Source of the DNA: Pseudomonas cerasi
Lineage (GTDB): Bacteria; Pseudomonadota; Gammaproteobacteria; Pseudomonadales; Pseudomonadaceae
Reading direction: 5' to 3'
DNA length: 64,000 nucleotides
NCBI RefSeq assembly: GCF_900074915.1
Contig: NZ_LT222319.1
Span: forward strand, 2,823,001 to 2,887,000
Of the stretch, positions 10,569 to 20,950 are shown piece after piece. The position numbers and the translations under genes were made by a program. Positions within the stretch are counted from its first letter, which is position 1; every line of letters begins with the position of its first letter. The notes under the pieces were generated by a model. It was not told where the DNA came from. It was given only the letters and a program-made list of their open reading frames with translations, and did no database searches.

Positions 10569-11885
10569 ATGGCCATCAAAATTCATCACGGTCCCAATGG
10601 ATCATATAAAACGTCCGGTGCTGTCTGGGATGACGCTGTTCCCGCTGCCAAAGCTGGACGATTGATCGTCACAAATATACGGGGTATGTCTAGTGAAAAG
10701 TTCCACAGCTTGTTTCCTGATCTTCCTGATACTTTTGATCTTCTATACATCGATCACGAGTCCCAAGAAGGCATGGAACGAATTAGAACTTGGTTCCATT
10801 GGGTGCCTCGAAACGCCTTTATGATCTTTGATGAGGCTCAAACCCTGTTTCCTCAAAAGTGGACAGATAAATGGGTTGAGCGTTACGACTATCCTGAAGG
10901 TATGGATGCAGCCAAGGCTGCTGATCGTCCCATGAACTTTCTTGATGCTTGGACACGCCACCGTCACTGGAACTGGGACATCATCCTTACTACGCCGAAT
11001 ATTAAGTATGTTCACACCGATATTCGTCAGACTTCTGAGGCCGCTTATCAGCACTCTAACCTGATGCTGCTTGGTAAATGGCTCAAATTCCTTGTTGCCA
11101 AAGACTACAAGGAGGCCATGCATTCAGCTCAAGAGAATAGGGCACCTACCGATGGATCAAACATCGTTGCACTCAGAAAAATTGACAAACGAGTCTTCCA
11201 GCTCTACGACTCAACAGCAACCGGCCAACATCGCGACACCATGGCGGGCAAAAACGCGCTCGCATCGCCTCGCGTTGTTATTCTCGTCGGAGTACTGGTT
11301 GCTATTTTCGGCACTATTTACTGGCGTAACGGGGCTAATGCTTTCAGCAATCCGTTATCTGTGGGATCTCCTAAGCCCGTTGCGCCGGTTTCTCAAGCTC
11401 CTGTTCCTCAAGGTCCTGCTAAAGCTCCTAACTTGGCTCCTGATATTTTACCTAATAAGCAAGTTGTGCCACTTCCTAGCGTAACCTCTGATCCTTTTGG
11501 AAGTTATGAGATAGTCATTAAGGGAAGTATCACCAGCGAGACTCGCGGCACTATATTCGTTTTTGAGCTATCCAAAGGTGACCGTTCTTTTACTCAAACC
11601 ACACGCGATATGCTCGCTGCCGGTTACGCCATCTTTCCGCATGGCGGCTGCGTGGCTGAACTGCATTACCATGGCGAGCAACGTACCGTTGCCTGTCTTG
11701 GCTCATCGTCCAGCGGCGGTGGCGAGAAGTGGCTCGGTGCAGAGCGACGAGCCGCCGCCGCTGGACCCAATCCTTCATCTTCTCATCCGTCGACATCAAC
11801 CCCAGGTGTACAAACGCCAGCCTCGAAAGGCGCCAGTTTCACCGTGGTTGCTGACAGCAGTCGCACGCCACGAACCATCAATTGA
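10569..11885 (+). CDS. zot: Zot-type phage assembly ATPase (gpI) (unit A)
   Basis: This 438-residue Zot-domain protein has Walker A GPNGSYKTS at residues 8-16 and Walker B AFMIFDEAQ at 83-91. A single membrane segment at 234-252 puts the ATPase in the cytoplasm and the C-terminal 180 residues in the periplasm. It would power extrusion of phage DNA through the envelope. The C-terminal domain is Pro/Ala- then Ser-rich and ends in SFTVVADSSR. The related but divergent C-terminal piece at 4972 shows that this domain evolves quickly. No separate secretin gene is present, so the phage probably uses a host secretin. Confidence 0.9.
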   Translation: MAIKIHHGPNGSYKTSGAVWDDAVPAAKAGRLIVTNIRGMSSEKFHSLFPDLPDTFDLLYIDHESQEGMERIRTWFHWVPRNAFMIFDEAQTLFPQKWTDKWVERYDYPEGMDAAKAADRPMNFLDAWTRHRHWNWDIILTTPNIKYVHTDIRQTSEAAYQHSNLMLLGKWLKFLVAKDYKEAMHSAQENRAPTDGSNIVALRKIDKRVFQLYDSTATGQHRDTMAGKNALASPRVVILVGVLVAIFGTIYWRNGANAFSNPLSVGSPKPVAPVSQAPVPQGPAKAPNLAPDILPNKQVVPLPSVTSDPFGSYEIVIKGSITSETRGTIFVFELSKGDRSFTQTTRDMLAAGYAIFPHGGCVAELHYHGEQRTVACLGSSSSGGGEKWLGAERRAAAAGPNPSSSHPSTSTPGVQTPASKGASFTVVADSSRTPRTIN

Positions 11886-11900
11886 CAGCCAGCCTGTTAT

Positions 11901-11938
11901 AACTCGACTAAACGGTAATTTAGTTGAGTTATGCTTTT
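11901..11938 (+). terminator. Terminator after zot (unit A)
   Basis: AACTCGACTAAA and TTTAGTTGAGTT form a 12-bp stem with one G-T pair around a six-base loop, followed by ATGCTTTTTAG. It ends the phage structural transcript before the junction with unit B. The same element is at 18610-18647. Confidence 0.75.
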
Positions 11939-11981
11939 TAGTGATTAAAAGGACTGTACCTCGATCCCGAGGTGAATTCCA

Positions 11982-12099
11982 GAGGTACGCATAATGTGAG
12001 GACGTTATGGTACTTGCGGCCAACGGCCAGAATCGATCGTCGGGACCATTGCGCAGCCCCCGGCGATCGATTTACCCATAACGTCAATTATGCGTGGCA
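11982..12099 (+). other. attP-like branched hairpin at the A/B junction (unit B)
   Basis: Here the XerC-type half site is 11984-11994, the central bases are TGTGAG, then GACGTTATGGT. The inverted arm is at 12076-12097. The inner stem pairs 12031-12044 with 12059-12072 over 14 bp with one wobble. Compared with unit A, the stem centre is changed on both strands (for example an A-T pair becomes G-C), so pairing is kept while sequence drifts. The GGCC-AAC-GGCC mini hairpin is unchanged. Confidence 0.75.
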
Positions 12100-12422
12100 C
12101 CACCTCTCCTGATCGCGTGTGACGCTCTCAGGCCCTCCGCAAGATCACTTCGCGCCATGATCACCCAGCTTTACCGCAACGGACCCAAATCGCACAGCAC
12201 AGTCGGTTGTCTGGTCCCGGAGGCAATTCCCTTGCAGCACCTCGGGGCTTCAGGGGCGAGCCCCTGTTCGTAGCGAATGCGGAGAGCTTCTATCGATCTG
12301 CCAGGCTAACTTCGTTCTCCTGGGATTGATTCAGCATAGGACCCCGTAGGGCCCGTAGGGGCAGGGCGGACAGTTCTATCGTCCGGGCTGAGTTCGGCGC
12401 AGGGCGTGGCGCTCTTGCTGTA
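12098..12422. other. Phage noncoding region, longer version (unit B)
   Basis: It contains the counterpart of the unit A palindrome (12252-12265, AGGGGCGAGCCCCT). It also holds about 116 bases absent from A (12307-12422) with short repeats of CCCGTAGGG(G). No gene is seen. Likely to include replication origin and packaging signals. Confidence 0.45.
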
Positions 12423-12620
12423 TCAGCCTTTGAATAATTTCAGGAATTTCCTGTCGTTTTCGTCGTTTTCGTCAAAGCAGCTGCCGTTGTACTCCATTTT
12501 TCCGTGTGGCCTACTGAAAAACTCTTCCAGTGCTTTTCTGCACTCTGCCTCGGTGCTGTACGGCCTCATGACGCTTGCTGTGCTTGATCCTGTCATCGCT
12601 ATTGCCAATATCCAGTGCAT
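12423..12620 (-). CDS. Small exported protein, unknown function (unit B version)
   Basis: The 65-residue form starts at the ATG ending at 12620. A GTG one codon earlier is closer to the AGGAGG. It keeps the signal-like N-terminus and RPYSTEAECRKALEEFF but differs after residue 37, with an acidic insert (ENDENDR) before the LKLFKG-type end. Both Cys are conserved. The nucleotide differences from the A copy are spread through the gene and many are silent, so the frame is under protein-level constraint. Confidence 0.7.
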   Translation of the reverse strand: MHWILAIAMTGSSTASVMRPYSTEAECRKALEEFFSRPHGKMEYNGSCFDENDENDRKFLKLFKG

Positions 12621-12649
12621 CACGCCTCCTGCGATTTTGAGCCAGCCGG

Positions 12650-12694
12650 GTGGGGGTGCTGTTACACCCCCACTTTACCGTGGTATCCCACGGT
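12650..12694 (-). terminator. Two hairpins after the repressor-like gene (unit B)
   Basis: Identical to the pair at 5941-5985: a 9-bp stem with CTGTTA loop, then a 7-bp stem with TATC loop. Confidence 0.5.
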
Positions 12695-12701
12695 TTACTG
12701 G

Positions 12702-12911
12702 TCACTCAGAATCGATAATCACATCCCCTGATTCTGAAAGCCTTGCGTAAGGTACTGATTTTTCGAGGATTTTGTGCACCAGTTCGCTGTCGCGTAATGG
12801 CTGCTTTCCTTGCTTTATCAGTATCTTATTGAATTCTATAGCTTTTTGCCGAATAGCTTCCTGCTCGGCAGTCGTCAGTCTTACGTTCGTGGCCATGCCA
12901 TCACCGTTCAT
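12702..12911 (-). CDS. Small DNA-binding protein, probable phage repressor (unit B)
   Basis: The same 69-residue protein as in unit A, with GGAGGG six bases before its ATG. Since both units carry the same repressor and operator sequence, repression should act on both at once and give immunity to the same phage type. Confidence 0.7.
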   Translation of the reverse strand: MNGDGMATNVRLTTAEQEAIRQKAIEFNKILIKQGKQPLRDSELVHKILEKSVPYARLSESGDVIIDSE

Positions 12912-12929
12912 CAAATTCCCTCCAATAAT

Positions 12930-13011
12930 ACATGTGTGCACGTTGACACGTATTGACGTGTGCAGTTCCACATGTGTACATTCCTCTCCCATGTTACTTG
13001 TGTGCATGTGT
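12930..13011. promoter_or_regulatory. Operator-like repeat array (unit B)
   Basis: The same four TGTGTGCA-type sites as in unit A (cores near 12933, 12957, 12973 and 12999), between the divergent repressor-like and replication genes. Confidence 0.6.
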
Positions 13012-13024
13012 AAGGACGCTCCGC

Positions 13025-14152
13025 ATGATGATCGACTGGCTCACCGTTTCCCAGGAGCACGACCACGACCTACCTGTGGTCTGTGACGTTTTCACGTTGA
13101 CCATCGATTCCAATACCAACGAGGTCTTGAGTACTCGCCAGCCTCGTTTTAAACATGAAGCCAGCCATTCCACGTCCGTTACTATCCATGTTCAGGGTCG
13201 AAAAGTTCGTGTCGAAGGCAATCCCAGCAGAGTAGGTCGACTTGATAACCTTTTTGGCTACACCTCAGTTGAACAGTGCATATCTGTCTACAACGCGCTA
13301 TTGCGTGAATACGGGCTTCCTGCTTTCACACGTTGCACACGCCTTGAATTGCGCCAAGGCGTATCAGGCGCTAAATCGAGTGATCTTGTTGCCGATGGGG
13401 CCAAGATTGAACGAATCGACCTGACAACTAACATTGCTCTAGGCGAGGGCAATGTTCTTGCCTATCTTCGCGGTGTATCTAGCCAGCGTATTGGACACTC
13501 AATAGGTTTTCTATATCCAAATGGCCGAACTGTTTCTTGGACCCCAAAGGGCAATGGGCAGGGCGGTCGTCTTCAATATCGTAAGGGTTACGATAAAGCA
13601 TTTGAAATGGATCAGAATCTTTTACCTAAGATTAAGCGTCTTTATGGTGAAGACTCTGAGCAATTTAAGTATGTACTTGATCTTCGCAATTACTGTTTCC
13701 ATAACGGTGTCGTCCGTATGGAACAAGAATTAAAGAGTGAATTCCTCCAGCGAGATGCCCTGTGCTACTGGGGTATGTTTAACGAGAGCCGATTTGGCGA
13801 ACTCCACCGTGAGTTTCTTAAAATAGACGAAAGGTTAAAGGTGACAGCTATGGATATAGTTAGCATCAGTGAGCAATTGGTTGCTGAGAAAGTCGTTGAT
13901 TCTACTCGTTCAGCCAATACCACAGCTATGTATGCAATCCAATGGATGCATGGTCAGGTCTTTGACTTTAATAAAAAGCAGGTACAGACCCATGCTGCTC
14001 GCCTTAATCGTATTGGTATAAACATTCGTAATGCGTGCGACACTTCTCGTTTTGCACCTGTTTTTGTTCGCCAGTGCCGTGAGGTTTGCAAGGCCGAACT
14101 TGCTGTACCTCTCTGGTACCGCCGCGCTAATCACTTGAAGTTGGCCGCATGA
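13025..14152 (+). CDS. Phage replication initiation protein (gpII-type) (unit B)
   Basis: The 375-residue copy is identical in protein to that at 6316. With an origin in each tandem unit, nicking in one unit and termination at the next would release one unit-length circle, so either copy of this gene could serve the array. Confidence 0.85.
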   Translation: MMIDWLTVSQEHDHDLPVVCDVFTLTIDSNTNEVLSTRQPRFKHEASHSTSVTIHVQGRKVRVEGNPSRVGRLDNLFGYTSVEQCISVYNALLREYGLPAFTRCTRLELRQGVSGAKSSDLVADGAKIERIDLTTNIALGEGNVLAYLRGVSSQRIGHSIGFLYPNGRTVSWTPKGNGQGGRLQYRKGYDKAFEMDQNLLPKIKRLYGEDSEQFKYVLDLRNYCFHNGVVRMEQELKSEFLQRDALCYWGMFNESRFGELHREFLKIDERLKVTAMDIVSISEQLVAEKVVDSTRSANTTAMYAIQWMHGQVFDFNKKQVQTHAARLNRIGINIRNACDTSRFAPVFVRQCREVCKAELAVPLWYRRANHLKLAA

Positions 14153-14385
14153 AGACTGTAAGCCTTCAAGGCATTCAGCTTTCACCTGGGCAACGTCGCA
14201 TGCTTGAACAGCAGCGTCACGTTCGTGATTTTATGAACCCTGTTCTCACTCAGCAGGTTAATGAAACTCTTTCTGTAATTGAACTCAGGAAAGAGCAGGG
14301 CACTAAACCTGAAAAGATTTGGTTTCATGATCGCGAGTCAAGTTGGCAAGGGACTATTTCTGTAGCTGAATGGATGGGTTATTAA
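14149..14385 (+). CDS. Small phage protein, unknown function (unit B)
   Basis: The 78-residue counterpart of 7440-7676, with the same ATGA and TAATG overlaps to its neighbours. Confidence 0.7.
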   Translation: MKTVSLQGIQLSPGQRRMLEQQRHVRDFMNPVLTQQVNETLSVIELRKEQGTKPEKIWFHDRESSWQGTISVAEWMGY

Positions 14386-14477
14386 TGCGCCTTTTTCTGT
14401 CGTTCAACGTTCCACTTTATTTTTTATTTTTAATACCTTTTATTTTCATCTGTATTTATCTCATGGTGCGTAAATAA
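14385..14477 (+). CDS. 30-residue membrane miniprotein (unit B)
   Basis: The counterpart of 7676-7768: one hydrophobic helix with basic ends, coupled by TAATG on both sides. Confidence 0.6.
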   Translation: MRLFLSFNVPLYFLFLIPFIFICIYLMVRK

Positions 14478-14731
14478 TGGACAAGTCTCAATATCAGATT
14501 CTCCGTTATTCAGTCGAGGCTGAAATTGCTAATTTTAACTCTGGCAACATTGATGATTCTGCTTTCGCTAGCTCGCTTATGCGTCTGTTTCTACAGGCTG
14601 CATCAACTGAGCAGGTTAAGTCTCAAATAGCTAAGCGTCAGTTTCTCACGTTTCGCCGTGCACCAAATCTTATTCCGCCCAGCTGGGCATATCGCAATCC
14701 GAGCCTAAGTACTCGGCTGCCTACACTGTAA
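14477..14731 (+). CDS. Small phage protein, unknown function (unit B)
   Basis: The 84-residue counterpart of 7768-8022; unchanged. Confidence 0.65.
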   Translation: MDKSQYQILRYSVEAEIANFNSGNIDDSAFASSLMRLFLQAASTEQVKSQIAKRQFLTFRRAPNLIPPSWAYRNPSLSTRLPTL

Positions 14732-14742
14732 GGGGCTTTACC

Positions 14743-15036
14743 ATGTCCATGACATTGCTTATCGAAGTAACAGGCATTCAGCGTTCTGGCGTTGCTGCCA
14801 AGTCTCAAAAACCTTATACCATGTTTCAGGCATTCGTTCATTTGCCAAATATTCCTTATCCTCAGAAGACTGACTTCTATGCCTCCACTCCGGCCGAAGT
14901 TCCTCAACCCGGTACTTATGAGTGCGATGTCATTGCCGATGTTCGTGATGGCCGTCTTGAGTTCACCTGTGATCCTCGCCAAGGTCGTCGTAAGAATATT
15001 CCGCCTCTTTCTGCTGCAATGAATAAGGCGGGTTAA
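14743..15036 (+). CDS. Phage single-stranded DNA-binding protein (gpV-type) (unit B)
   Basis: The 97-residue counterpart of 8034-8327; unchanged. If integration uses a folded ssDNA substrate, this protein would compete with folding of the attP hairpin. Confidence 0.7.
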   Translation: MSMTLLIEVTGIQRSGVAAKSQKPYTMFQAFVHLPNIPYPQKTDFYASTPAEVPQPGTYECDVIADVRDGRLEFTCDPRQGRRKNIPPLSAAMNKAG

Positions 15037-15039
15037 TAA

Positions 15040-15294
15040 GTGCCGATCCAGTCTGTTTTAGTATGCAGTCGCTTTTCCACTTCGTCAGAGGGTGTGACTT
15101 CGTGCGACTCTCAGACTTGGTCGGAAACTTATGTTGTATCACCTGAACAGCAGGCTCAGTTAGAACTGCTTATTACCGGTGGGTTTGACACCGAGATATA
15201 TCTCCAGTTTTTTTGGGGAACAATCGGTTTGTTCGTAGTAGGTTTTGCAGCTGGAATCATCATTTCCCAAGTGCGGAAAATCCGCAGGAGTTAA
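15040..15294 (+). CDS. Small membrane protein, probable minor coat protein (unit B)
   Basis: GTG start, 84 residues, one C-terminal membrane helix; the counterpart of 8331-8585. Confidence 0.65.
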   Translation: MPIQSVLVCSRFSTSSEGVTSCDSQTWSETYVVSPEQQAQLELLITGGFDTEIYLQFFWGTIGLFVVGFAAGIIISQVRKIRRS

Positions 15295-15298
15295 CACA

Positions 15299-15538
15299 AT
15301 GAAACAAGCAATCCAGAAGTTCCGTTCCGTCCCTTCGTTCCGCCGTTCTGTTGTCGGCATCACTGGTGCTGTTGTAGCACTCGCTGGCACTGCAGCGTTC
15401 GCTGACGCTGTTACTGATGCTCAGGCAGCTCTCGCTGTTGCTCAGACTGGCGGTGAGAGCGTTGGTGGCTCTGTTGTCGCCGTTGTATGCGCCCTGGCTG
15501 TCGTCGGTGTCATCATTGCCCTTGTCCGCAAGGTCTAA
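15299..15538 (+). CDS. Major coat protein (gpVIII-type) (unit B)
   Basis: The 79-residue precursor, same as 8590-8829, with cleavage expected after AFA to give a 44-residue capsid subunit. Confidence 0.88.
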   Translation: MKQAIQKFRSVPSFRRSVVGITGAVVALAGTAAFADAVTDAQAALAVAQTGGESVGGSVVAVVCALAVVGVIIALVRKV

Positions 15539-15628
15539 CCAGCCTTGATCTGGTCTGCGCTGGTCGGTGTTCTCATGGCCAGCGCACTGGTTTCAGGTAT
15601 CCGGTGCGCTGAATATCTCTAACTTCAG

Positions 15629-15651
15629 CCCCCGGTAATTCGGGGGTTTTT
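15629..15651 (+). terminator. Intrinsic terminator between major coat and adsorption genes (unit B)
   Basis: The same CCCCCG/CGGGGG stem and T5 run as in unit A. Confidence 0.9.
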
Positions 15652-15652
15652 C

Positions 15653-16909
<1,257 letters not shown>

Positions 16910-16916
16910 GTGATTT

Positions 16917-17276
16917 ATGGATCTTTCTTGGTTAGCTGCATGGCTTGATAGTGTCAATACTTTCTTCCAGTACATCTGGGATTTCATGGCCAGTGGTATT
17001 TATCAATTCTTCAAGGATGCTCTCGTTATCATAACGAAAGCGCTTATCTACTCTTACTTGCAATTCAAAGTCATCATGCTAGACATTGCATACACGGTCG
17101 TTAAAGAGATATCAGAAGAGAGCGGGGTGGTTGCGCTTGTGAAGTCCGCTTGGGGAAGTATCCCCGGCGACATCCAGTCAACCCTTGCATTCTTCAAGAT
17201 ACCTCAAGGCTTAACTATGATCTTCTCTGCTATCCCAGCCCGCTGGGCAATGAAGTTTATCCCTGGAGCCAATTAA
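16917..17276 (+). CDS. DUF2523-like minor coat protein (gpVI-type) (unit B)
   Basis: The 119-residue counterpart of 10208-10567; unchanged. Confidence 0.75.
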   Translation: MDLSWLAAWLDSVNTFFQYIWDFMASGIYQFFKDALVIITKALIYSYLQFKVIMLDIAYTVVKEISEESGVVALVKSAWGSIPGDIQSTLAFFKIPQGLTMIFSAIPARWAMKFIPGAN

Positions 17277-17277
17277 C

Positions 17278-18594
17278 ATGGCCATCAAAATTCATCACGG
17301 TCCCAATGGATCATATAAAACGTCCGGTGCTGTCTGGGATGACGCTGTTCCCGCTGCCAAAGCTGGACGATTGATCGTCACAAATATACGGGGTATGTCT
17401 AGTGAAAAGTTCCACAGCTTGTTTCCTGATCTTCCTGATACTTTTGATCTTCTATACATCGATCACGAGTCCCAAGAAGGCATGGAACGAATTAGAACTT
17501 GGTTCCATTGGGTGCCTCGAAACGCCTTTATGATCTTTGATGAGGCTCAAACCCTGTTTCCTCAAAAGTGGACAGATAAATGGGTTGAGCGTTACGACTA
17601 TCCTGAAGGTATGGATGCAGCCAAGGCTGCTGATCGTCCCATGAACTTTCTTGATGCTTGGACACGCCACCGTCACTGGAACTGGGACATCATCCTTACT
17701 ACGCCGAATATTAAGTATGTTCACACCGATATTCGTCAGACTTCTGAGGCCGCTTATCAGCACTCTAACCTGATGCTGCTTGGTAAATGGCTCAAATTCC
17801 TTGTTGCCAAAGACTACAAGGAGGCCATGCATTCAGCTCAAGAGAATAGGGCACCTACCGATGGATCAAACATCGTTGCACTCAGAAAAATTGACAAACG
17901 AGTCTTCCAGCTCTACGACTCAACAGCAACCGGCCAACATCGCGACACCATGGCGGGCAAAAACGCGCTCGCATCGCCTCGCGTTGTTATTCTCGTCGGA
18001 GTACTGGTTGCTATTTTCGGCACTATTTACTGGCGTAACGGGGCTAATGCTTTCAGCAATCCGTTATCTGTGGGATCTCCTAAGCCCGTTGCGCCGGTTT
18101 CTCAAGCTCCTGTTCCTCAAGGTCCTGCTAAAGCTCCTAACTTGGCTCCTGATATTTTACCTAATAAGCAAGTTGTGCCACTTCCTAGCGTAACCTCTGA
18201 TCCTTTTGGAAGTTATGAGATAGTCATTAAGGGAAGTATCACCAGCGAGACTCGCGGCACTATATTCGTTTTTGAGCTATCCAAAGGTGACCGTTCTTTT
18301 ACTCAAACCACACGCGATATGCTCGCTGCCGGTTACGCCATCTTTCCGCATGGCGGCTGCGTGGCTGAACTGCATTACCATGGCGAGCAACGTACCGTTG
18401 CCTGTCTTGGCTCATCGTCCAGCGGCGGTGGCGAGAAGTGGCTCGGTGCAGAGCGACGAGCCGCCGCCGCTGGACCCAATCCTTCATCTTCTCATCCGTC
18501 GACATCAACCCCAGGTGTACAAACGCCAGCCTCGAAAGGCGCCAGTTTCACCGTGGTTGCTGACAGCAGTCGCACGCCACGAACCATCAATTGA
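17278..18594 (+). CDS. zot: Zot-type phage assembly ATPase (gpI) (unit B)
   Basis: The 438-residue counterpart of 10569-11885, with the same Walker motifs and membrane segment. Last gene before the dif site. Confidence 0.9.
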   Translation: MAIKIHHGPNGSYKTSGAVWDDAVPAAKAGRLIVTNIRGMSSEKFHSLFPDLPDTFDLLYIDHESQEGMERIRTWFHWVPRNAFMIFDEAQTLFPQKWTDKWVERYDYPEGMDAAKAADRPMNFLDAWTRHRHWNWDIILTTPNIKYVHTDIRQTSEAAYQHSNLMLLGKWLKFLVAKDYKEAMHSAQENRAPTDGSNIVALRKIDKRVFQLYDSTATGQHRDTMAGKNALASPRVVILVGVLVAIFGTIYWRNGANAFSNPLSVGSPKPVAPVSQAPVPQGPAKAPNLAPDILPNKQVVPLPSVTSDPFGSYEIVIKGSITSETRGTIFVFELSKGDRSFTQTTRDMLAAGYAIFPHGGCVAELHYHGEQRTVACLGSSSSGGGEKWLGAERRAAAAGPNPSSSHPSTSTPGVQTPASKGASFTVVADSSRTPRTIN

Positions 18595-18609
18595 CAGCCA
18601 GCCTGTTAT

Positions 18610-18647
18610 AACTCGACTAAACGGTAATTTAGTTGAGTTATGCTTTT
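18610..18647 (+). terminator. Terminator after zot (unit B)
   Basis: The same 12-bp stem as at 11901; it insulates the chromosome to the right from phage transcription. Confidence 0.75.
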
Positions 18648-18691
18648 TAGTGATTAAAAGGACTGTACCTCGATCCCGAGGTGAATTCCAG

Positions 18692-18719
18692 AGGTACGCA
18701 TAATGTATATTATGTTAAA
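18692..18719 (+). other. dif: Complete XerC/XerD dif site
   Basis: The site reads GGTACGCATAA (XerC arm), TGTATA (centre), TTATGTTAAAT (XerD arm). It differs from the E. coli dif site, as I know it, at a single base. It therefore marks the chromosome terminus region, where XerC/XerD resolve dimers. It lies at the right end of the prophage array. The internal junctions at 5393 and 11984 keep only the XerC arm, so this is the only site in the window expected to bind both recombinases. Confidence 0.92.
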
Positions 18720-19244
18720 TTATGTGTATTTCTATGTCTGTCCATGTGTAGCCGCTTTCACCAACCCTTACTGTGACCCCCACTGTTTAATTGGAAACGT
18801 GAGCTAGTTAATCGGAAAACTTTGCACAGCAATCACTTGGGTCATACACCTGTTGTACTATCTCAATTTACCAGCTTCCTACACTCTGGTCATAAATCGG
18901 AGAAAGCCCGCCACAAGCCCCTGATTTCTGGTATCGGTGACAGCAAGCAAATTTGTCTCCTTAGCACTGCCCGGCGAAAGTTAATTGGAGAACAGAATCC
19001 AGCAATCCCAGAATCAACGGAACGCCTTGTTTTTTGGCAGATTATTTTCGTAAAACAATCGCAGGCCTTCCCTAAACCCCGGGCCGTTGACTAAAGTAAA
19101 TCGGACGAAAAATCCTACGTGCGATTTGTGCAGCTCAGATGGTTGCTTTCAAAGGATCCATTGTATAAATTTCAGACATTGGGATCTCTAAGGCTCAACA
19201 CTGTCATCCTATCTCGATAGCTTGGCCGCATTTGGGACGTACTG
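18720..19244. other. Intergenic stretch right of dif
   Basis: No convincing gene is seen. An open frame at 18822-19094 lacks a ribosome site and protein-like composition. The sequence is moderately A/T-rich. Confidence 0.5.
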
Positions 19245-20021
19245 ATGGGTCTGAGGTTTCATCCTTTACTGACGCACCCTGACTCGCCTGCCGCAGGTGC
19301 AGGCGCACGATCTTGTGCAGAAAAAGAGCTGGTGACCGTTTACCTCCAGAGTCTTCCGCCGGTTTTGCGGGCTCAAGAAAGCTATACCTTTATGACAGAT
19401 TGCGGAAAATCCATCAGAGTTTCGCCTAGCGATACTCGTTGGAATTTAGCAGTATTAGAAAGATTTTTGCTTTGGAGTTTCATCGTTGCAATGAAGCCTC
19501 TTGCGGAGATAACTAATAACGACGTGCAAAATTTTTTGGATTTCTGCAGCAGTCCTCCTAAATCATGGATATCCAAACTTACAAACAGGTTTGTAAAAAT
19601 AGATTCCGTTCTAAAACCCAATCCGGAATGGCACCCATTTCACACCCCCTTACGCTCGGATGGTGTTCGGCGCGTGATCAACAGGTTTTTTAAGTTATAC
19701 TCTGAATCAATTGGTCTAGTGCTTTGCTCTCGTCGCCATCCTAAGACTCTTCGAGAGGATACATGTCGCTGCAATGAAGCCGAGCATTTGTGCGACCAAT
19801 ATCTGGGGAAACTCAAACAAAAAACGAACGGCAAGGCAAGTTTAGAGCTTGGGTTATTCCTGTTCGCTACTTCGTTTTATCTAAAGATCCCTTTAAAGGA
19901 ATGTGCTGACTGTCTTACCATGGATTGCTTTGATTTTTCAGATAGAAAAAATGCAAGCTTTAAAGTCATCACGCCGCAAGGGTCTATCTCAGGTGAAATG
20001 CCTGAGGCTTACATTGAATAG
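19245..20021 (+). pseudogene. Tyrosine-recombinase-like gene, frameshifted before the catalytic centre
   Basis: The 258 residues include a core-binding-like region (LAVLERFLLWSFIVAMKPLA then NNDVQNFLDFCSSPPKSW, about residues 68-107). They then show the start of a catalytic-domain-like region (LELGLFLFATSFYLKIPLKECADCL). The frame ends at IE-stop, before any R-H-x-x-R or Tyr signature. Similarity-like sequence (LPPYPSPDEINPLFHR) resumes in the next frame within the following ORF, so the gene appears frameshifted near 19990-20020. Assignment to the recombinase family is by pattern only. Codon use is A/T-rich compared with host genes. Confidence 0.5.
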
Positions 20022-20826
20022 TTTTTTCAGGTGGAGAAATATTTCTAAGTTGCCGCCCTACCCCTCACCTGATGAAATTAATCCGCTGTTCCATCGTCGA
20101 GCTACAAAGTACTCCTCAGCGTATATTCCGAATTTTGATACAGATGGTTTATCTCCGACCAGGCTTTTAAAACTCTCCCAAGAAGGGTGCATCCGATGCC
20201 GTGACTCGTCAGGGAAGGTTCAGATAGATTGCAAAAGCAGGAGAGAAAAGCATCAGATAAGACTAACAAACAAGCAATCTTCTTTTTCTGCTATCGATCA
20301 TTTTTATCAGCAATCTATGGAGGTTGATTTTGACGCATCCGCCGTGCCAGTCCCGTTGTACCTTGTTAATAAGAATACCATCAAGCCGCTGCCTAAAAAT
20401 GTTTTAATATTTTTATTGGCTTCTTATAATAACACTTCTTGCAAAGAACTGTGTTCGGCAGGAGCATCATTGTTTTGCTCTTTGGTTGACACCAGGCCGA
20501 ACTACCTGAAACTTCGAGCATTCGAGAAACTGACATTGTGGTCTGTTCTAATCGCTGGTAAGAGCCCCGCGGATCTAGATGCATCAGATGCCGAATCGTT
20601 CTACCAATATTGCTTGAGTCCACCGGCCCAGTGGGCCAGGACGAGGATATATTCTCGATCATGCAGTCTATGGCGGCCATATCTCATACTTCGCCCCGGC
20701 AAAGATAATAATGTTCCACGTGCTGGTATGATTGTGAGTTGGTGTAATTCTTGCTACATTGATTTGGTACAGGCAGGAGTATTGCGCTCAAATCCTTTTG
20801 GTCGTTTGAATAATTATATTAACTAA
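19903..20826 (+). pseudogene. Second recombinase-like frame, degenerate
   Basis: The first part of this 307-residue frame probably continues the gene before it after a frameshift. The last 130 residues repeat the core-binding-like pattern of the first gene: FEKLTLWSVLIAGKSPADLD, then AESFYQYCLSPPAQW. No catalytic signature follows before the stop at 20826. The region may be the wreck of two adjacent phage-type integrases, as in elements that carry recombinases in series. The true start is not clear. Confidence 0.4.
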
Positions 20827-20950
20827 TGAGATGCGAGGTATTATTGTGCATGGCTCTCCAGCCGAATGTAGTTGGATTTGTGCCATTAGATTCAGTACAG
20901 ACAATAGGTTCTAATGCCTTGCCATAAGGCGTGTCCATGGCCTGATGAGA

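Noticed and set aside
18822..19094. 90-residue frame right of dif
   Set aside because: No ribosome site, random-looking composition, and no coupling to a neighbour.
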